In this document: positions 22,085 to 32,830 of the stretch, one piece after another
How the letters are laid out: the number at the start of each line of letters is the position of its first letter
How positions within the stretch are numbered: position 1 is the first letter of the stretch
Translations under genes and position numbers: made by a program
Notes under the pieces: generated by a model
What the model was told of the DNA's origin: nothing
Seen by the model: only the letters and a program-made list of their open reading frames with translations
Database searches by the model: none
Source: Buxus sempervirens
Lineage: Eukaryota; Streptophyta; Magnoliopsida; Buxales; Buxaceae
Assembly: GCA_947561395.2 (NCBI GenBank)
Contig: OX387186.1
Span: 40,877,220 to 40,941,219, forward strand
Reading direction: 5' to 3'
DNA: 64,000 nt

Positions 22085-23044
22085 GTGAATATTTCTAGGA
22101 AAGGATCCGAGGCCATTTTTCTTTATTTCCTTCAAAAATTTTAATCCCTAGTCTAGCCAAGTTGAGCCGGTTCGTTTCTTTGATAAACCCAAACCGGATT
22201 TACAGTCTTAAATTGGGGCAAAACAAATTGGGGCAAAGCCAATTGGGGCAAAGTAAGGAAAGGAAAAGAAAAAGAAAAAGAGAGGAAAAGCAATGGAAAT
22301 GGCAAATGAAAGCCAAGTGTGAAGAAAGATGCAAAAAAATGCAATTTGGGGAAAAAGGGTTAAATTCATCATGACTATAAGTCCGGTTGACCTATCTCCA
22401 CGCTGGAAAAATTTTGGGCCTTTAATACCCTTTCTTTCATAAACTGAGCCTAGCCTTTATTTCGTCCTATTTTTAAACCCTCGGTGATCTTAGCTTGTTC
22501 ATTTAAATATCAGAGTAAGATGGGTGATGACGGAATTCAGAAGCCGGCCCTAGCGAAAACCGTAACTGGCGCTAGGGGCAATATTGGCAAAAAGGCAAAA
22601 AGAAAAAAAATAAGAAAAATGAAAGAAAATCAGAGGTTGAGTTGATCATGGAAATCTGAGATTGAAGCAAAATCGGCATGAGCAGAATGGGGCAGTTTTG
22701 GCAGTTGGGGATGACTCTAAAGGTCCTAAGATGGACGGTTCTGATCCCTCAGTATTTTCTGGACTACCCTTTTCATTATTTAACCTGGTTTTAATTCCTT
22801 TAATTATAGGTGATTAAGTGCATGGACCAAATTTCAAAAAATACAAAAAAAATATAAAAAGGAAAAATTATACTTTTGCCAGTGATGATAAATCAAATAC
22901 TTTTCATAAAACCTTTGTTTTTACAAGCATCTGAGCATTCTGAGGCCAATAATATAAAAACTTTATTTTGAATTAAATCCTTTGTATTTCCACTATTGGA
23001 GTTCAATTTTGTACAAAGGTATGAAAAATGTGCAGGAAATAAAG
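22085..23044 (+). other. 3' noncoding region of the Tat element
   Basis: No convincing gene. It contains three AATTGGGGCAAAG-like repeats (22210-22256), a purine-rich run (22257-22345) and an A-rich run near 22840. The short frame 22162-22374 is a translation of the purine run. Confidence 0.6.
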
Positions 23045-23929
23045 CTAGTCTCCTAGCCGCTCCTCAAGCTCCCGAATCCGAGCTGCCTGAGCTGCAATGA
23101 CTTCTAAAGCCCCCTCTGCAGCGGGATCACTCAGGAAGGAAATGACCTCATCTGAAAGGGCCTGCTTAATCCTCATACTCTTAAGGCTGGCCAAAGTAGC
23201 CTGGTACTTCTGCCGAATCATACGGACCTCGAAGCAACGGGCCTGCCTCTGCTCCTCCAGCTTCTCTTCCACGGCAATACGGCGTGAGATCTGCTCCTCA
23301 AGCTGCCTCTCCAGATAAGCGCCTTGTATCCTGAGCTCCTGGGCCTCCCGCACCCATATCTGCTGAAGCCGCTTATGAGAAGCCCGCTCAGACTCTAGAA
23401 TGTCCTCATAAGTAGGAGCCAAGACTACAGGAGGATCTTCGGGTACCGGGGCCTGAGTCTGTATCTGTTCCTTGATCCAGAAGAGATAATCCTTCACATG
23501 GGCTTCTGAGAAGACTGGACCATGCATAAAGCGGACATAAGACCACTCCTTCATCAACCAGGCATTCAGCTTCATAGAAAGGGGCCCAAGACGATCCTCA
23601 TATCCACATGGGATAATAATCCCCTGGGTCGCACGGAACTGACGAAGGACCCGCAGAGGAAGATAAAGCACTGCATGCCTCAGGCCAGCCAGAATCAGAA
23701 AGTTGCGGTCTCGGAAGCTAATCACTGTCTCCGCATTGGGCTGATAAGTGCCAGGCCATCTCACCTGGTCCTCCTGAAGTGAGCCCAAGAAAGTAAACCA
23801 GCCCTGTTTGCCCCCTGGAATATCGGGGCACCCCCTGTTGCTCATCAAGAGAGGGACTTTCAGACTCGGGAAGAAGTGTCGATTGATCTCTTCAATCTGG
23901 CTCAAATGATCAAGTAGCCAAAGCTGCAA
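23045..23929 (-). CDS. Antisense extra ORF of the Tat element, DUF7745-like, 294 codons
   Basis: The frame is antisense between pol and the 3' LTR, where Grande/Retand-type members of the Tat group carry an additional antisense ORF. The N-terminal half (GKQGWFTFLGSLQEDQVRW, DRNFLILAGLRHAVLYLPLR, VLRQFRATQG, WLMKEWSYVRFMHGP) resembles the W-, LRQ- and ATQ-bearing domain known as DUF7745, found in plant mobile-element proteins related to plant mobile domains. The C-terminal half (about residues 180-294) is a predicted coiled coil rich in Glu/Arg/Gln (YLERQLEEQISRRIAVEEKL, ARIRELEERLGD). The function is unknown. It is open along 294 codons. The first Met lies directly after a splice-acceptor-like sequence, so an upstream exon may be missing. 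Confidence 0.75.
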   Translation of the reverse strand: MQLWLLDHLSQIEEINRHFFPSLKVPLLMSNRGCPDIPGGKQGWFTFLGSLQEDQVRWPGTYQPNAETVISFRDRNFLILAGLRHAVLYLPLRVLRQFRATQGIIIPCGYEDRLGPLSMKLNAWLMKEWSYVRFMHGPVFSEAHVKDYLFWIKEQIQTQAPVPEDPPVVLAPTYEDILESERASHKRLQQIWVREAQELRIQGAYLERQLEEQISRRIAVEEKLEEQRQARCFEVRMIRQKYQATLASLKSMRIKQALSDEVISFLSDPAAEGALEVIAAQAARIRELEERLGD

Positions 23930-24070
23930 AGGAAGAGAGATGTGTCAGCACATTGTATAAAAAATAAAAAAAAGCAAAAAAAAAAAAAAAAAAGAGGCAA
24001 AAAGAAAGAAAAAAAAAAGAAAGAAGAAAAAAAGAAAGAAAAAAAAAAGAAAAGGAAAAGGAAAGAGCAA
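23930..24070 (-). promoter_or_regulatory. Polypyrimidine tract and 3' splice site upstream of the antisense ORF
   Basis: The plus strand is almost pure A/G from about 23960 to 24070, so the minus strand is a long pyrimidine run. It leads to CTCTCTTCCTTTGCAG, ending at about 23930, immediately before the antisense frame. This is what a plant acceptor looks like and suggests the antisense transcript is spliced. No donor was identified. Confidence 0.45.
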
Positions 24071-24086
24071 AATTGTGCTACAATTT

Positions 24087-24312
24087 CTATTTTCTCAAAA
24101 ATCCTATTCTTGTCTCGAAATCCACCTCACAGCCACGAGAGCTCTGTGGAATTTGGGACAACTTTGGGAAATGTGCCTGGTCAAAAGGATGATATCCACT
24201 CAATTTTCAACTTGGTTTGATAAAAAATCAGTTTTTCAAAAAATCCTATTTTTGGGCTTAAAATCCACTTCACAGCCACAAAGGGCTCAGTGGAATTTAA
24301 GAACTCTTGGAG
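24087..24312 (+). repeat. Two diverged copies of an 85-bp segment
   Basis: AAAATCCTATTCTTG...CACAGCCACGAGAGCTC...GTGGAATTT (24107-24170) recurs as AAAATCCTATTTTTG...CACAGCCACAAAGGGCTC...GTGGAATTT (24239-24300). It lies between the antisense ORF and the 3' LTR. Confidence 0.7.
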
Positions 24313-24460
24313 AGATGCCCCCTTAAAGTGAGGGCTTTTTGGCAAATCTCCACTCAAAAATGGTTTTCTACAGAAATTGAATTAAACCGAGCAAATCATG
24401 CTCAAGGGAATGCAATTTGGGCTTGTCTACTCTTTGCAGCTCACTGCTTCACAGCTCCAA

Positions 24461-24474
24461 CAAAGAGGGGCAGT
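24461..24474 (+). other. Polypurine tract
   Basis: CAAAGAGGGGCAGT lies directly before the 3' LTR, the place of second-strand priming in LTR retrotransposons. It is purine-rich apart from two bases. Confidence 0.75.
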
Positions 24475-26751
24475 TGTAGACACCCCAAATTGCACAAACA
24501 ATCATCAAAAATCATTATCTCCTGGAAAGCCAGCACAGAATTTGAAGAAAATAGACTTTTACCTGTATCCGGATTGAGTATCCGGATACAAGTACCTTTT
24601 TCCGTATCCGGATAGTCATACCGGATACGTGTGAGCCTTAGCGTATCCGGTACCATGTACCGGATACCTTAAGGCCCTTTGTTATCCGGTCTGACATACC
24701 GGATACCTTAAGTTTGCTCAAAATTAGGGTTTTCCGAGAGCTTTTCACTTTTACCATCATGTCCCTCATTAAATGAGGGGAAATCGCGGAAATAACCTTA
24801 GGGTTTAGGTTGGAGGGGTTCTAGACATTAAGTTGTGTCTACCAATGACCTTAGCCCTTGCCTATAAATAGGAGCCTCCTCCTTGAGCAAATGGCACACA
24901 ACTCTTGTTTTGAATTCTCGCAAAGAAGAACTCCAAGAGAAGAAGAAAACCGCTGTGGAATCGCCTCCAGCACTCAGGTAAGCCTCAACTTTTCTTTTTA
25001 TTTTCTGTCTTTACATTCCTAGATCTAGATCTCTTCTTCTACCTTTCTGTAGTGTAAAGCCTTGTTTGTATGTGTGGAAATCCTTCCCCGGCTCAAAGTA
25101 TCTCAAGACTCCCCTAGCCGTAAAACGTGAAGGCGGATCTAGGAGAAACGAGACTGGGGATTGACCCTAGTGCTAGAACCTATGTAGCATAAGGCCTTTT
25201 TGATTGATTGTAAACCGTTCCATATTCAAAGTACCCTTGATTATCTTAAAGAGAACAGAGGGAAACGATAATGGAACGGAACCCTAGGCTATGCTAGAAC
25301 CTATTTTGTTGAATCTATATGCATGTTATATTGATCTTGTTTGTTTTTTTACACTTGCACATACATATCACTATTTCGGCAGGATAGGTTCATATTTGGG
25401 GTTTATTGCATTTATTGTGATAAAACTCAAATAAATGGCCTCAATCAAATTCTGGAGTGTTTTTAAATGTTTTTCAAAGGTTTTGGATTCATCTCACACG
25501 AATCACACACTTTTTGTCAATTTTTGGATTTGGTTTTCCTCAAAAGTGGCTTAGCTTGACAGCACCTGTACCCTTACTTCGGACGCCCATAACTTCATCA
25601 TCCGGATGAATTTTGGGGTGATTCCAGAACCATGGGAAAGGTGAGGCTGTCTAGTTTATGTCCACCAAATTTTATGAATTTCTATCTAGCCGATTTTTGA
25701 CACCTCTCTGTCGAAGTTAAGTGGACAGTTCAGGTCCAAGTACAGAACTTGTCACTTCGACGGACCGCCATGTGTTCGTTTTAAGTCCGATTCAAGTGAG
25801 TTTTATTTCTGAGTACTCCTTTATGAGTCTATTTTCAAATCCAGTTGGTTTCATAATTTTTGGATTCCATTTGAATTATTGGTAGCCGATTTAATCAGAA
25901 CTGCTCATTTGCACTTTTCTGGGTAAATCTGTGATCTTCGGGGCCTGTTCGGGAGACCACCCAAGGCACACCCGAAGGGATTTTTGTATGAGGCTAGTTT
26001 CTGTTGTAAGATGGCCATACAGACTTCAATCACACCAAATTTCATGGATTTCTATGTAGTGAATTTTTCTAGACAATTTTCCAAAGTTGCCCACTTACCA
26101 CTTTTAAAAATCCCCAACAGCAACTTCAAAGGAGCATAACTCCTAGATTTTTCATCGGAATGAAGTGAAATTTTGTATGAGACTCTTATTTACCCTAGTC
26201 TTTCAAATGGATTTGGTTGGGTTCATTTTAGAATTGGATTTGAATGATTTTAAGGCAAATGGCGTACTTTTTACCAAAATTCCCGGATTTGCCTCAACTT
26301 GGTTTTGGCCACTTTTACTTTGATTTCCATCTTTTGAGATATTCCAGAAGTGATATTGACATAAGAGAGGATCTAAAATCCATTTAGATCTTCATGTGAA
26401 AATATCATACATTGTTCCTTTTTCAAGGCTTTTTCATGATTTTTAGCAAGCTTCTTATTTTCTTTTTAGCATGAACATGCACTTGGCAACCACTTCGTGT
26501 GGATGAATGGGGGTGCCTAACACCTTCCCCCGTTCATAATCTAATCCCCTTACCCATCTCTGGATTTGATTTTCAAGTAGGGTTATTTTTATCCTAGAAT
26601 TTGTCTTTTGGCTATGTTTGCCTACTTTTGAATCTTTGGTGTCCATTCTCACCCCAAAATCATGAATGGTGGTGACTCTCCCAATTTTTGCGTTGAGCCC
26701 GTGTGTTGACGGAGGGATGATCACTCCGGTGATTTTTTCCCATGTCTCACA
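24475..26751 (+). mobile_element. 3' LTR of the Tat element
   Basis: 2277 bp, colinear with 9149-11425. Differences by eye include G/T and C/T in the array (near 24583), C for T near 24875 and T for C near 26674. The inverted-repeat array is at 24565-24706 and the TATA box at 24863-24870. Confidence 0.97.
24565..24706 (+). repeat. Array of short inverted repeats upstream of the TATA box (3' LTR)
   Basis: Same four GTATCCGG/CCGGATAC units as 9239-9380, with two substitutions. One of them restores GTATCCGGATAC in place of GTATCCGGAGAC. Confidence 0.9.
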
Positions 26752-26840
26752 GTGACGCTCGAGCGACTATTCTAGCGAGTGTTTTAACAAAAGAACTCGA
26801 GAGCAAATATTTGGCCGCTCGAAGTAGATTCGAGCGCCTC
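26752..26840 (+). repeat. CTCGAGCGAC palindrome cassette, right part
   Basis: Continuation of the cassette interrupted at 9148. The first five bases, GTGAC, are the right TSD of the Tat element and differ from the left copy GCGAC by a C-to-T change at a CpG. Confidence 0.75.
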
Positions 26841-27984
26841 TACCAGATTTCCCAAATTTTGAGTTTTGAACCCAGATTGAACTACCACTTGTTTTCCTTC
26901 AAATCCAACCCATGTATAAGTGAGAGTTTGGTGTTTAGGAGGTGTTCCAACTGGATTTATCACGAAATTCCAAATATTAAAGATTTTGGGTACGTTTAGC
27001 TAGAATAGGTCTCATAGAGGAAGTAGTGTTCCAAATTTTTATAGAAGTGGGATAAATTGATTCCACCACTTCAAATACCTTCCAAATAACCTATGAAAGC
27101 TGAATACAAGGACCGAACCCAAATTGCATAAGTTTCAAAAGGGTCGAAGCATAGATTGCCAAGTTGGGTCATGAAATGTAAGAAAGGTTCTAAAAATGCG
27201 ATTCTTGCCCAAATTGAACCACCAAGTCTTTGTATTCAAATCCAACCTACGTATAAGCGAGAATTACTTGTCTAGGAATTATCCCAACTGGAAGTATCTC
27301 GAAATTCCAATTAACAATGACTTTGGGTATGTGTCACCAACGGAGATCTTACAAAGAGTTTTTGTCCCAAATTACTATAGAATTAGGATAACTTGTTTCC
27401 ACCACTTCGAGCACCTTTTAATTAACCTTTAGAAATAGAAATCAAGAACCAAGACCAAGTTATACAAGTATCTAAGAACTAAGGCATAGGTTGCCCAAAT
27501 GAGTCCTGGAAAGTGGAATCTCTAGTAAAGCCAACCCTTTACCATTGATCTTTATAGTGAGTACACCCCACTAAATATGATAGGCTTCAACCTGGAATTG
27601 GCACAAGACATGGAGGGCATTAGCCCGTACTTAATTACGAGATAGGAAGGGCATTGGCCCGTTACTTGTAATATGAGATGGAAAGGGCTGTGGCCCATGG
27701 ATAACAATAATTCAATAAATGAAGGGGCAGTGGCCCCATGGCATTGGTATATGTACATTGAGAAGAGGACAGGGGCCCATGGTTATTGATAGTGAATGTA
27801 GGGCAGTGGCCCAAGAATGACTCGGGTAAGGCCATAGGCTACCCTTGAGATCTGGCATGCCTGAGTGCATGACCCACCTAATATTGGAAGTAACCTTACT
27901 ATTGCCCATGTTATATAAATAGGATTGTTATACATATGCTCCATGGCCAAGTGCCATTGTTACTACCAAAGTTATACAGTATCT

Positions 27985-28335
27985 TTCCGGCACCATGTGT
28001 AATCGGTAGCCAATGCCCATTTGCTATGTGTAATCAGTAGTGGATGGATATGTTATTCCGGCACCATGTGTAATCGGTAGCCGATGCCCATTTGCTATGT
28101 GTAATCAGTAATTGATAAGTATCTTTCCGGCACCATGTGTAATCGGTAGCCGATGCCCATTTGCTATGTGTAATCAGCAATTGATAAGTATCTTTCCGGC
28201 ACCATGTGTAATCAGTAGCCGATGCCCATTCGCTATGTATAATCAGCAATGGACGGATATGTTATTCTGGCACCATGTGTAATCAGTAGTCGATGCCCAT
28301 TGGCTATGTGTAATCAGCAATGCATGTGTACTAAA
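27985..28335 (+). repeat. Minisatellite of about 69 bp in the solo LTR
   Basis: Units built from CCGGCACCATGTGTAATCGG, then TAGCCGATGCCCATTTGC and TATGTGTAATCAG, repeat about five times with small changes. Below it (27600-27850) a looser run repeats GGGCATTGGCCCGT-like words. This is the second variable cassette of this LTR family. Confidence 0.85.
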
Positions 28336-29185
28336 TGCCTAGCCACCATGTGTAATTGGTGAAGCTAGATGGATGTGTGTTGATGTTAATGTATTGGTTA
28401 TATTGTAATACCCCTTCACTTACTTTTGGGGTAATCATCTATGGATATTTATACGATATGTGTAACCGGAGTACTAGATGCCTACGTCATGAGTAATCGG
28501 CATAGATGCCTAGCTACCGCGTGTAATCGATGATGCTAGATGAGAATTTGAGTAGTATAACAACTAGACCTCTTATATAACCATTGATGAGATTGGATGA
28601 ATGATTGTGGTAAATGCATTAATTGTATGCTGACGCACAAGCATGCACCAACTTGTATGGCACTAAACTGTGTTAAATTGGTTTATGCTCTTAACTAGCC
28701 GCATGTCATGATTTAATCGATTGATATATGCATAAACTATGTTTTCTCGTGCATGCATATGTTGCTTACTGAGACACCCGTCTCACAGTTGCTTTACTTC
28801 TTATTTTTCAGATCCATCGACGTCCGGTGTGAAGGACGGGGCTGGGAATAAAGGCAAAGAGAAAGCCTTTGGGTATTGAGAGGCAGATCTCCATAGGCCT
28901 TAGGATTTTATTTTAGTTGATCATGTATCGTTTCTTTTGACTTGTACACCGTACTTTTGAGAGGAGTGATATAGACACCTATCATTTTGAAATCAACTCG
29001 TGTCTTATTACGTTTCTTATACATATAAACACACTTGATATGCACATGTATGAACTACTTTATCACTTGCACTTGTTAGGAAAAAGTTTTAAATTCCTTC
29101 GTATTTTTACAAGTAATTGGCCCACTTGCCACAGTCTGGGGCGGGTCGTGCCTTGGAGGGGCAGACTTGGTTCCGGCTCATGACA

Positions 29186-30935
29186 AAAAGCCATGAGAAC
29201 ATGTTTCAAAAAATTCCAATTAAGCTTATCATAAGCTTTTGGAAAATCCAACTTTAAAGCATATATTCCCTGCTAGCCACCATTTTTTGCTTTTGATTTT
29301 TTAAATTTTTTTGTTTTCCAAAAAAGTAAAGCAACTCATGGTTAGGCAAAATATTATCCCTAATAGAACGACCAGGAACGAAGTCAAATTGATTAGGAGA
29401 GATACAAACTGCAAGATAAGGTCTTATACGATTAACCAGGAGTTTTGAGATAATTTTATAAACAAAATTGCATAAACTTATAGGACGAAACTCCGAAATC
29501 TTACGCGGTTTCAAAACTTTAGGAAACAGGGAAATATAAGTATGATTGAGGTTTGAAGGCATGATACCAGTATCAAAAAAGGATTGCACTACAGCCATAG
29601 TGTCAGAGCCAACTATGTCCCAGAATTTCTGAAAGAAAATGCCTTGGTAGCCATCTGGTCCTGGAGCTTTAAAAGCTCCCATTTCAGTCACAGTCTTCCA
29701 AATTACTTCATGGGTAGGGATGCGACCTAACTCTTCCGATTGCTCTGTAGAAATGACCTGCGTAATAAGACCAAGGAGCTCAATGTTAGTAAACTGAGGC
29801 ACATATTTATACAAATCTTTAAAATAGTTGGTTACGACTGATTGGAGCTCATCCTTTGACTGTGTCTCCACTCCATCTTCACACAGAAGAGAATGAATAA
29901 AATTAAGCTACCGGTGGATAAGGGTGGACTTGTGAAAAAAGGAGGTGTTTTGATCTCCATCTTGGAGCCATTTTATTTTGGATTTTTGAAACCACAAGGT
30001 TTCAGCTTGCTATAGGAGGTTAGCATAGGCCCTACGAATTTGGCGTTCCTCACTTTCCAGATTTACCGAAGAGCATAAGCCAATTGATCTTGGACATTTA
30101 TGAGTTCGAAAAGAATCCGTGGCTTTTTGGAGAAAATGTTTCCCAGATCCTCTCTGTTCCATTGCCTCAATTCAGATGTGAGGTGAGACATCTTGACATT
30201 AAAAGTACGGTTTGGTCCCTCCCCACTGTAGACTCTAACATCAAACCAAGCTTTCCAGATGTTGTCATGACGAAACGGTCGAGTCCCTCTCCTATTTTCA
30301 TGTAGCAATTCCATTATCATGACTGCATGATCGGAGGCAAAAATAGGTTGAGAAAAAAGCAGAGAGTGAGGGAAAAAGTAAAAACAATTTATGGATAAAA
30401 AACATCGATCAACCCTTTCTGATATTTGCCGCAATCCTTGTTGTCCATTGCACCACGTGAAACGAGGTCCTTTTTGACAGACTTCTGAAAGGTTGCAATT
30501 GTTGATCATCGCTTGGAAGGATAGGACTTGTCTCGCTTGGAAGGATAGGACTTGTCTTTTATGGAGCGCATTCCCCTCTCTTTTTCTAATTGATCGAGCA
30601 TGGCATTAAAATCACCAAGAAGCATCCGCGGCTTGTGAAAAGTAGTAGATAACTCTTCAATATAGCGCCATTGAACAAATTGAGTCTCCACTTTGGTACT
30701 ACCATGCACAAAAATGATACACCATGTTTGACCTTTGTGGGACACTTGCAAAGCTACAAACCATTCATCATAGTCAATAACATCAATACAAAAACCAGGA
30801 CACCACATAATTAAATAACCTTCCCTACGGTTTATAGCAGGAATAGCAAAATGATTGGAACCAAAACAATTCCTAAATGCAATTTTTTCTGCAAGTTCTT
30901 TTGAGCAAATGTTTCAGAAGTAAAAAAAAAGACTA
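29186..30935 (-). pseudogene. LINE piece 5: ORF2 endonuclease and first half of reverse transcriptase
   Basis: The minus strand runs from the endonuclease (REGYLIMWCPGF, LLGDFNAML near 30620, FTWCNGQQG, and SDHAVM near 30325 holding the catalytic Asp-His) through a linker (IKWLQDGDQNTSFFHKS) into the reverse transcriptase (GPDGYQGIFFQKFW, FRPISLCNFVYKIISKLLVN, SPNQFDFVPGRSIRDNI, DFPKAYDKLNWNFLKHVL). A 24-bp tandem duplication at 30510-30557 lies inside the endonuclease, and a stop occurs in the linker. It ends at LMAF, where solo LTR 8345-29185 cut in (TSD AAAAG). Confidence 0.9.
30510..30557 (+). repeat. 24-bp tandem duplication in the LINE endonuclease
   Basis: CGCTTGGAAGGATAGGACTT plus GTCT occurs twice head to tail (30510-30533 and 30534-30557). 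It adds eight codons between two endonuclease frames. Confidence 0.85.
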
Positions 30936-31973
30936 GGGCTCCATTTGTTTTGATGTAAAATCTAATGCAGAAAATGTTTTCAGCGGAAAATGGGGTTTTC
31001 CACGTGTTTGTTTCCGTGTAAAATATAATACAGTGTAAAATTATTTTCCTAAAAAATAGCTATTTTCCTGAAAATGAGTTACCATTGAAAATCCCGTATG
31101 TCATTTTCCAGAAAATGGCATACCATTTAAATGTAAGGGTGCAACTCGAGTCAATTTGATTTAATTTGGTTTGAGGCCAACCCAATACCAAAGCAAAAAT
31201 ATTTATAGTCGAACCAAACAGAACCAAAAATAAATAAGAATACCAAAACCAAAACCTAACCGAACCGAATTCCATGAAATCAATTCCGTTCAGTTTGGTT
31301 CAGGTTAGTCCAATGCATGCTTGTGCCCGAATGGAACCGAATTGAAAACCGAACCGAAAATAAATAAGAAAACCAAAACCCAAACTGAACCGAACTGAAT
31401 TCCATAAAATCAATTCTATTTGGTTTGGTTCAGGTTAAACCAACACATGCTTGTGCTCAAACAAGGATATTGTTTGTAATATCCTCAAAGTTTAAAGGTA
31501 AACTTTCAAATTTAATATATATTCTATTATATATATAATATTGGGTATTATATATATAATATATTAGGTTGGTTCAGTTCGGTTTAGGCAAATATATGAA
31601 TTCAGTTCAGTTTCAATTTGGTTCTATTTAATCGAGCATCCAACCCAAAACCAAACCGACTTGGTTCGGTTTAGAATTTTTGGACCGAAACTAAACCGAA
31701 CAACTATCCACGCTGAACCAAAGTTGGTTTGGGTCGGTTTTTGGGTTCAGTTTGAACCAGACAGAGTTGCTCCCCTATTTAAATGTATATTTTTTGTTAA
31801 GTTTTTCTTTATTATTTTCATTTATTCCAAACATAAGAAAATGAAAAATTCTCATTTTCAACTCTATTTTCCAATGTCCATCCAAACAGTTGAAAAACTT
31901 TGATTTTCCTGAAAATATTTTCCGACATAAATATGTTCGAAAAGAAAACGTTTTACACCAAAACAAACAGAGC
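30936..31973 (+). mobile_element. MITE in the LINE endonuclease, about 386 bp without its own insertion
   Basis: The ends are inverted: CTCCATTTGTTTTGATGTAAAA at the left and TTTTACACCAAAACAAACAG at the right. CTA flanks both sides (30933-30935 and 31974-31976). AT-rich GAAAATG-type words fill the inside, and there is no transposase. The 3-bp flank hints at PIF/Harbinger, but the terminal bases are not symmetric enough to be sure. Confidence 0.7.
31134..31777 (+). mobile_element. hAT-type MITE, 644 bp, nested in the MITE
   Basis: Terminal repeats TAAGGGTGCAACTC and GAGTTGCTCCCCTA are flanked by an exact 8-bp duplication TTTAAATG (31126-31133 and 31778-31785), as in hAT elements. The inside is rich in GGTTCGGTTT and AACCGAACCG words in both orientations, giving a largely self-complementary molecule. 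No coding sequence. Confidence 0.88.
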
Positions 31974-32118
31974 CTAGGTGCATGGATCAAAATCTGGTCT
32001 TTCAAGTACTGCTAAGTCACGGTGCGACCAACACCATGACTGTTCTAGAATAGGACTTTCATGGAGGATGATCCAAAGGCGGGATCCCTGGTTCGCAAGA
32101 CACTTCTTCCACAATTAG
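31974..32118 (-). pseudogene. LINE piece 4: ORF1/ORF2 junction and endonuclease start
   Basis: An ATG at 32062-32060 opens ORF2 with MKVLF, a stop (TAG, one base from the conserved Trp), and then NSHGVGR. This is the N-terminal W-N-x-x-G patch of the APE-type endonuclease, whose Asn is a catalytic residue. The frame then enters the MITE at 31973 and resumes at 30935 with LFF..SETFA-like sequence. Confidence 0.7.
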
Positions 32119-32689
32119 TGTAACGCCCCAGATCCGGGTTACGTGAAATAACTGTAACTCGTATCTAAAGGTTAACTATAATTCACAGGATCTAATCAGA
32201 GTATAAGAAATATGAAATTTATGATTAATAAAATCCAAATACATGATATCAAAAGTTCATTAATCCCAATCACCATCCAATATTTAAGTAAAAGAATGAA
32301 TGAAGTACAACTCACAATGTCCAAAATGTAATCTAAACAACTAAAATAAAATCTCTACTCCACGTAGAAATCCTCCTCACAATACTCCGGATAGTCTACC
32401 GGAATATCAGTCCCCACTGTATCGTCCTCACCGAGATCTGAAATCAAAACAAAACAGTGAGATACGACTATCTCAGCAAGTAGCAATGCATGCACAAAAT
32501 ACAGTTATAACAGTTCCAAAACATACATAGGTTATAAACGGTAAAATTTACGGTTAACCTCGGTTAATCTGTCTAATCTCGAAAACATTGTCATTCATAA
32601 ACCTTGTCCAAATCAGATTCGGAAAACATTATATATTGGGATTCATGAAGTTTGTCTATTTTGTGTGGCTAAGTACTAGTATTCCAAAC

Positions 32690-32830
32690 AATCTAGTTGA
32701 AATACTGCAACAGCTCAAGAAATCCAATTCATCACCCTCATGGCAGAAATACTCGTGTGACATCACCCTCATGGTGGAAAGGGAGTTGTTGCAGCACTTC
32801 CCTCATGGAAGGCCTCTCCATCATGGAAGA
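32690..32830 (-). repeat. CATCACCCTCATGG cassette
   Basis: TCATCACCCTCATGGCAGAA, ACATCACCCTCATGGTGGAA and CTTCCCTCATGGAAGGCCTC form a short run of related units with partial inverted symmetry (CCATGAGGG against CCCTCATGG). Confidence 0.65.

Larger units (their letters stand above)
9149..26751 (+). mobile_element. Tat-lineage Ty3/gypsy retrotransposon, 17.6 kb, two LTRs
   Basis: LTRs of 2277 bp each lie at 9149-11425 and 24475-26751, both TGTAGACACC...TCTCACA. The five-base flanks are GCGAC (9144-9148) and GTGAC (26752-26756). PBS, gag, protease, reverse transcriptase, RNase H, a second RNase H, integrase and PPT follow in the order of Ty3/gypsy. The second RNase H is the mark of the Tat group (Ogre/Retand/Grande). 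Large size, a long repeat-filled leader and an antisense extra ORF also fit. I counted about 16 substitutions and no indels between the LTRs, so insertion is recent, yet the frames are broken. Whether it is Ogre or Retand cannot be settled by eye. Confidence 0.95.
8345..29185 (+). mobile_element. Solo LTR, TGTRRNRCCCC family, forward, split by the Tat element
   Basis: It begins TGTGAAACCCCG and ends CGGCTCATGACA. AAAAG flanks both sides (8340-8344 and 29186-29190), inside the LINE reverse transcriptase. Without the inserted 17.6-kb element its length is about 3.2 kb. It has no coding content: the 129-codon frame at 8576-8965 has no recognisable domain. Near its 3' end lies the shared block CTTACTGAGACACCC with GCATGCATATG just before it (28740-28815). 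Confidence 0.85.

Noticed and set aside
29063-29251. Small protein starting MDFPKAYDKLNWNF
   Set aside because: The first 20 residues are the LINE reverse transcriptase; the rest reads into the end of a solo LTR across its insertion point.
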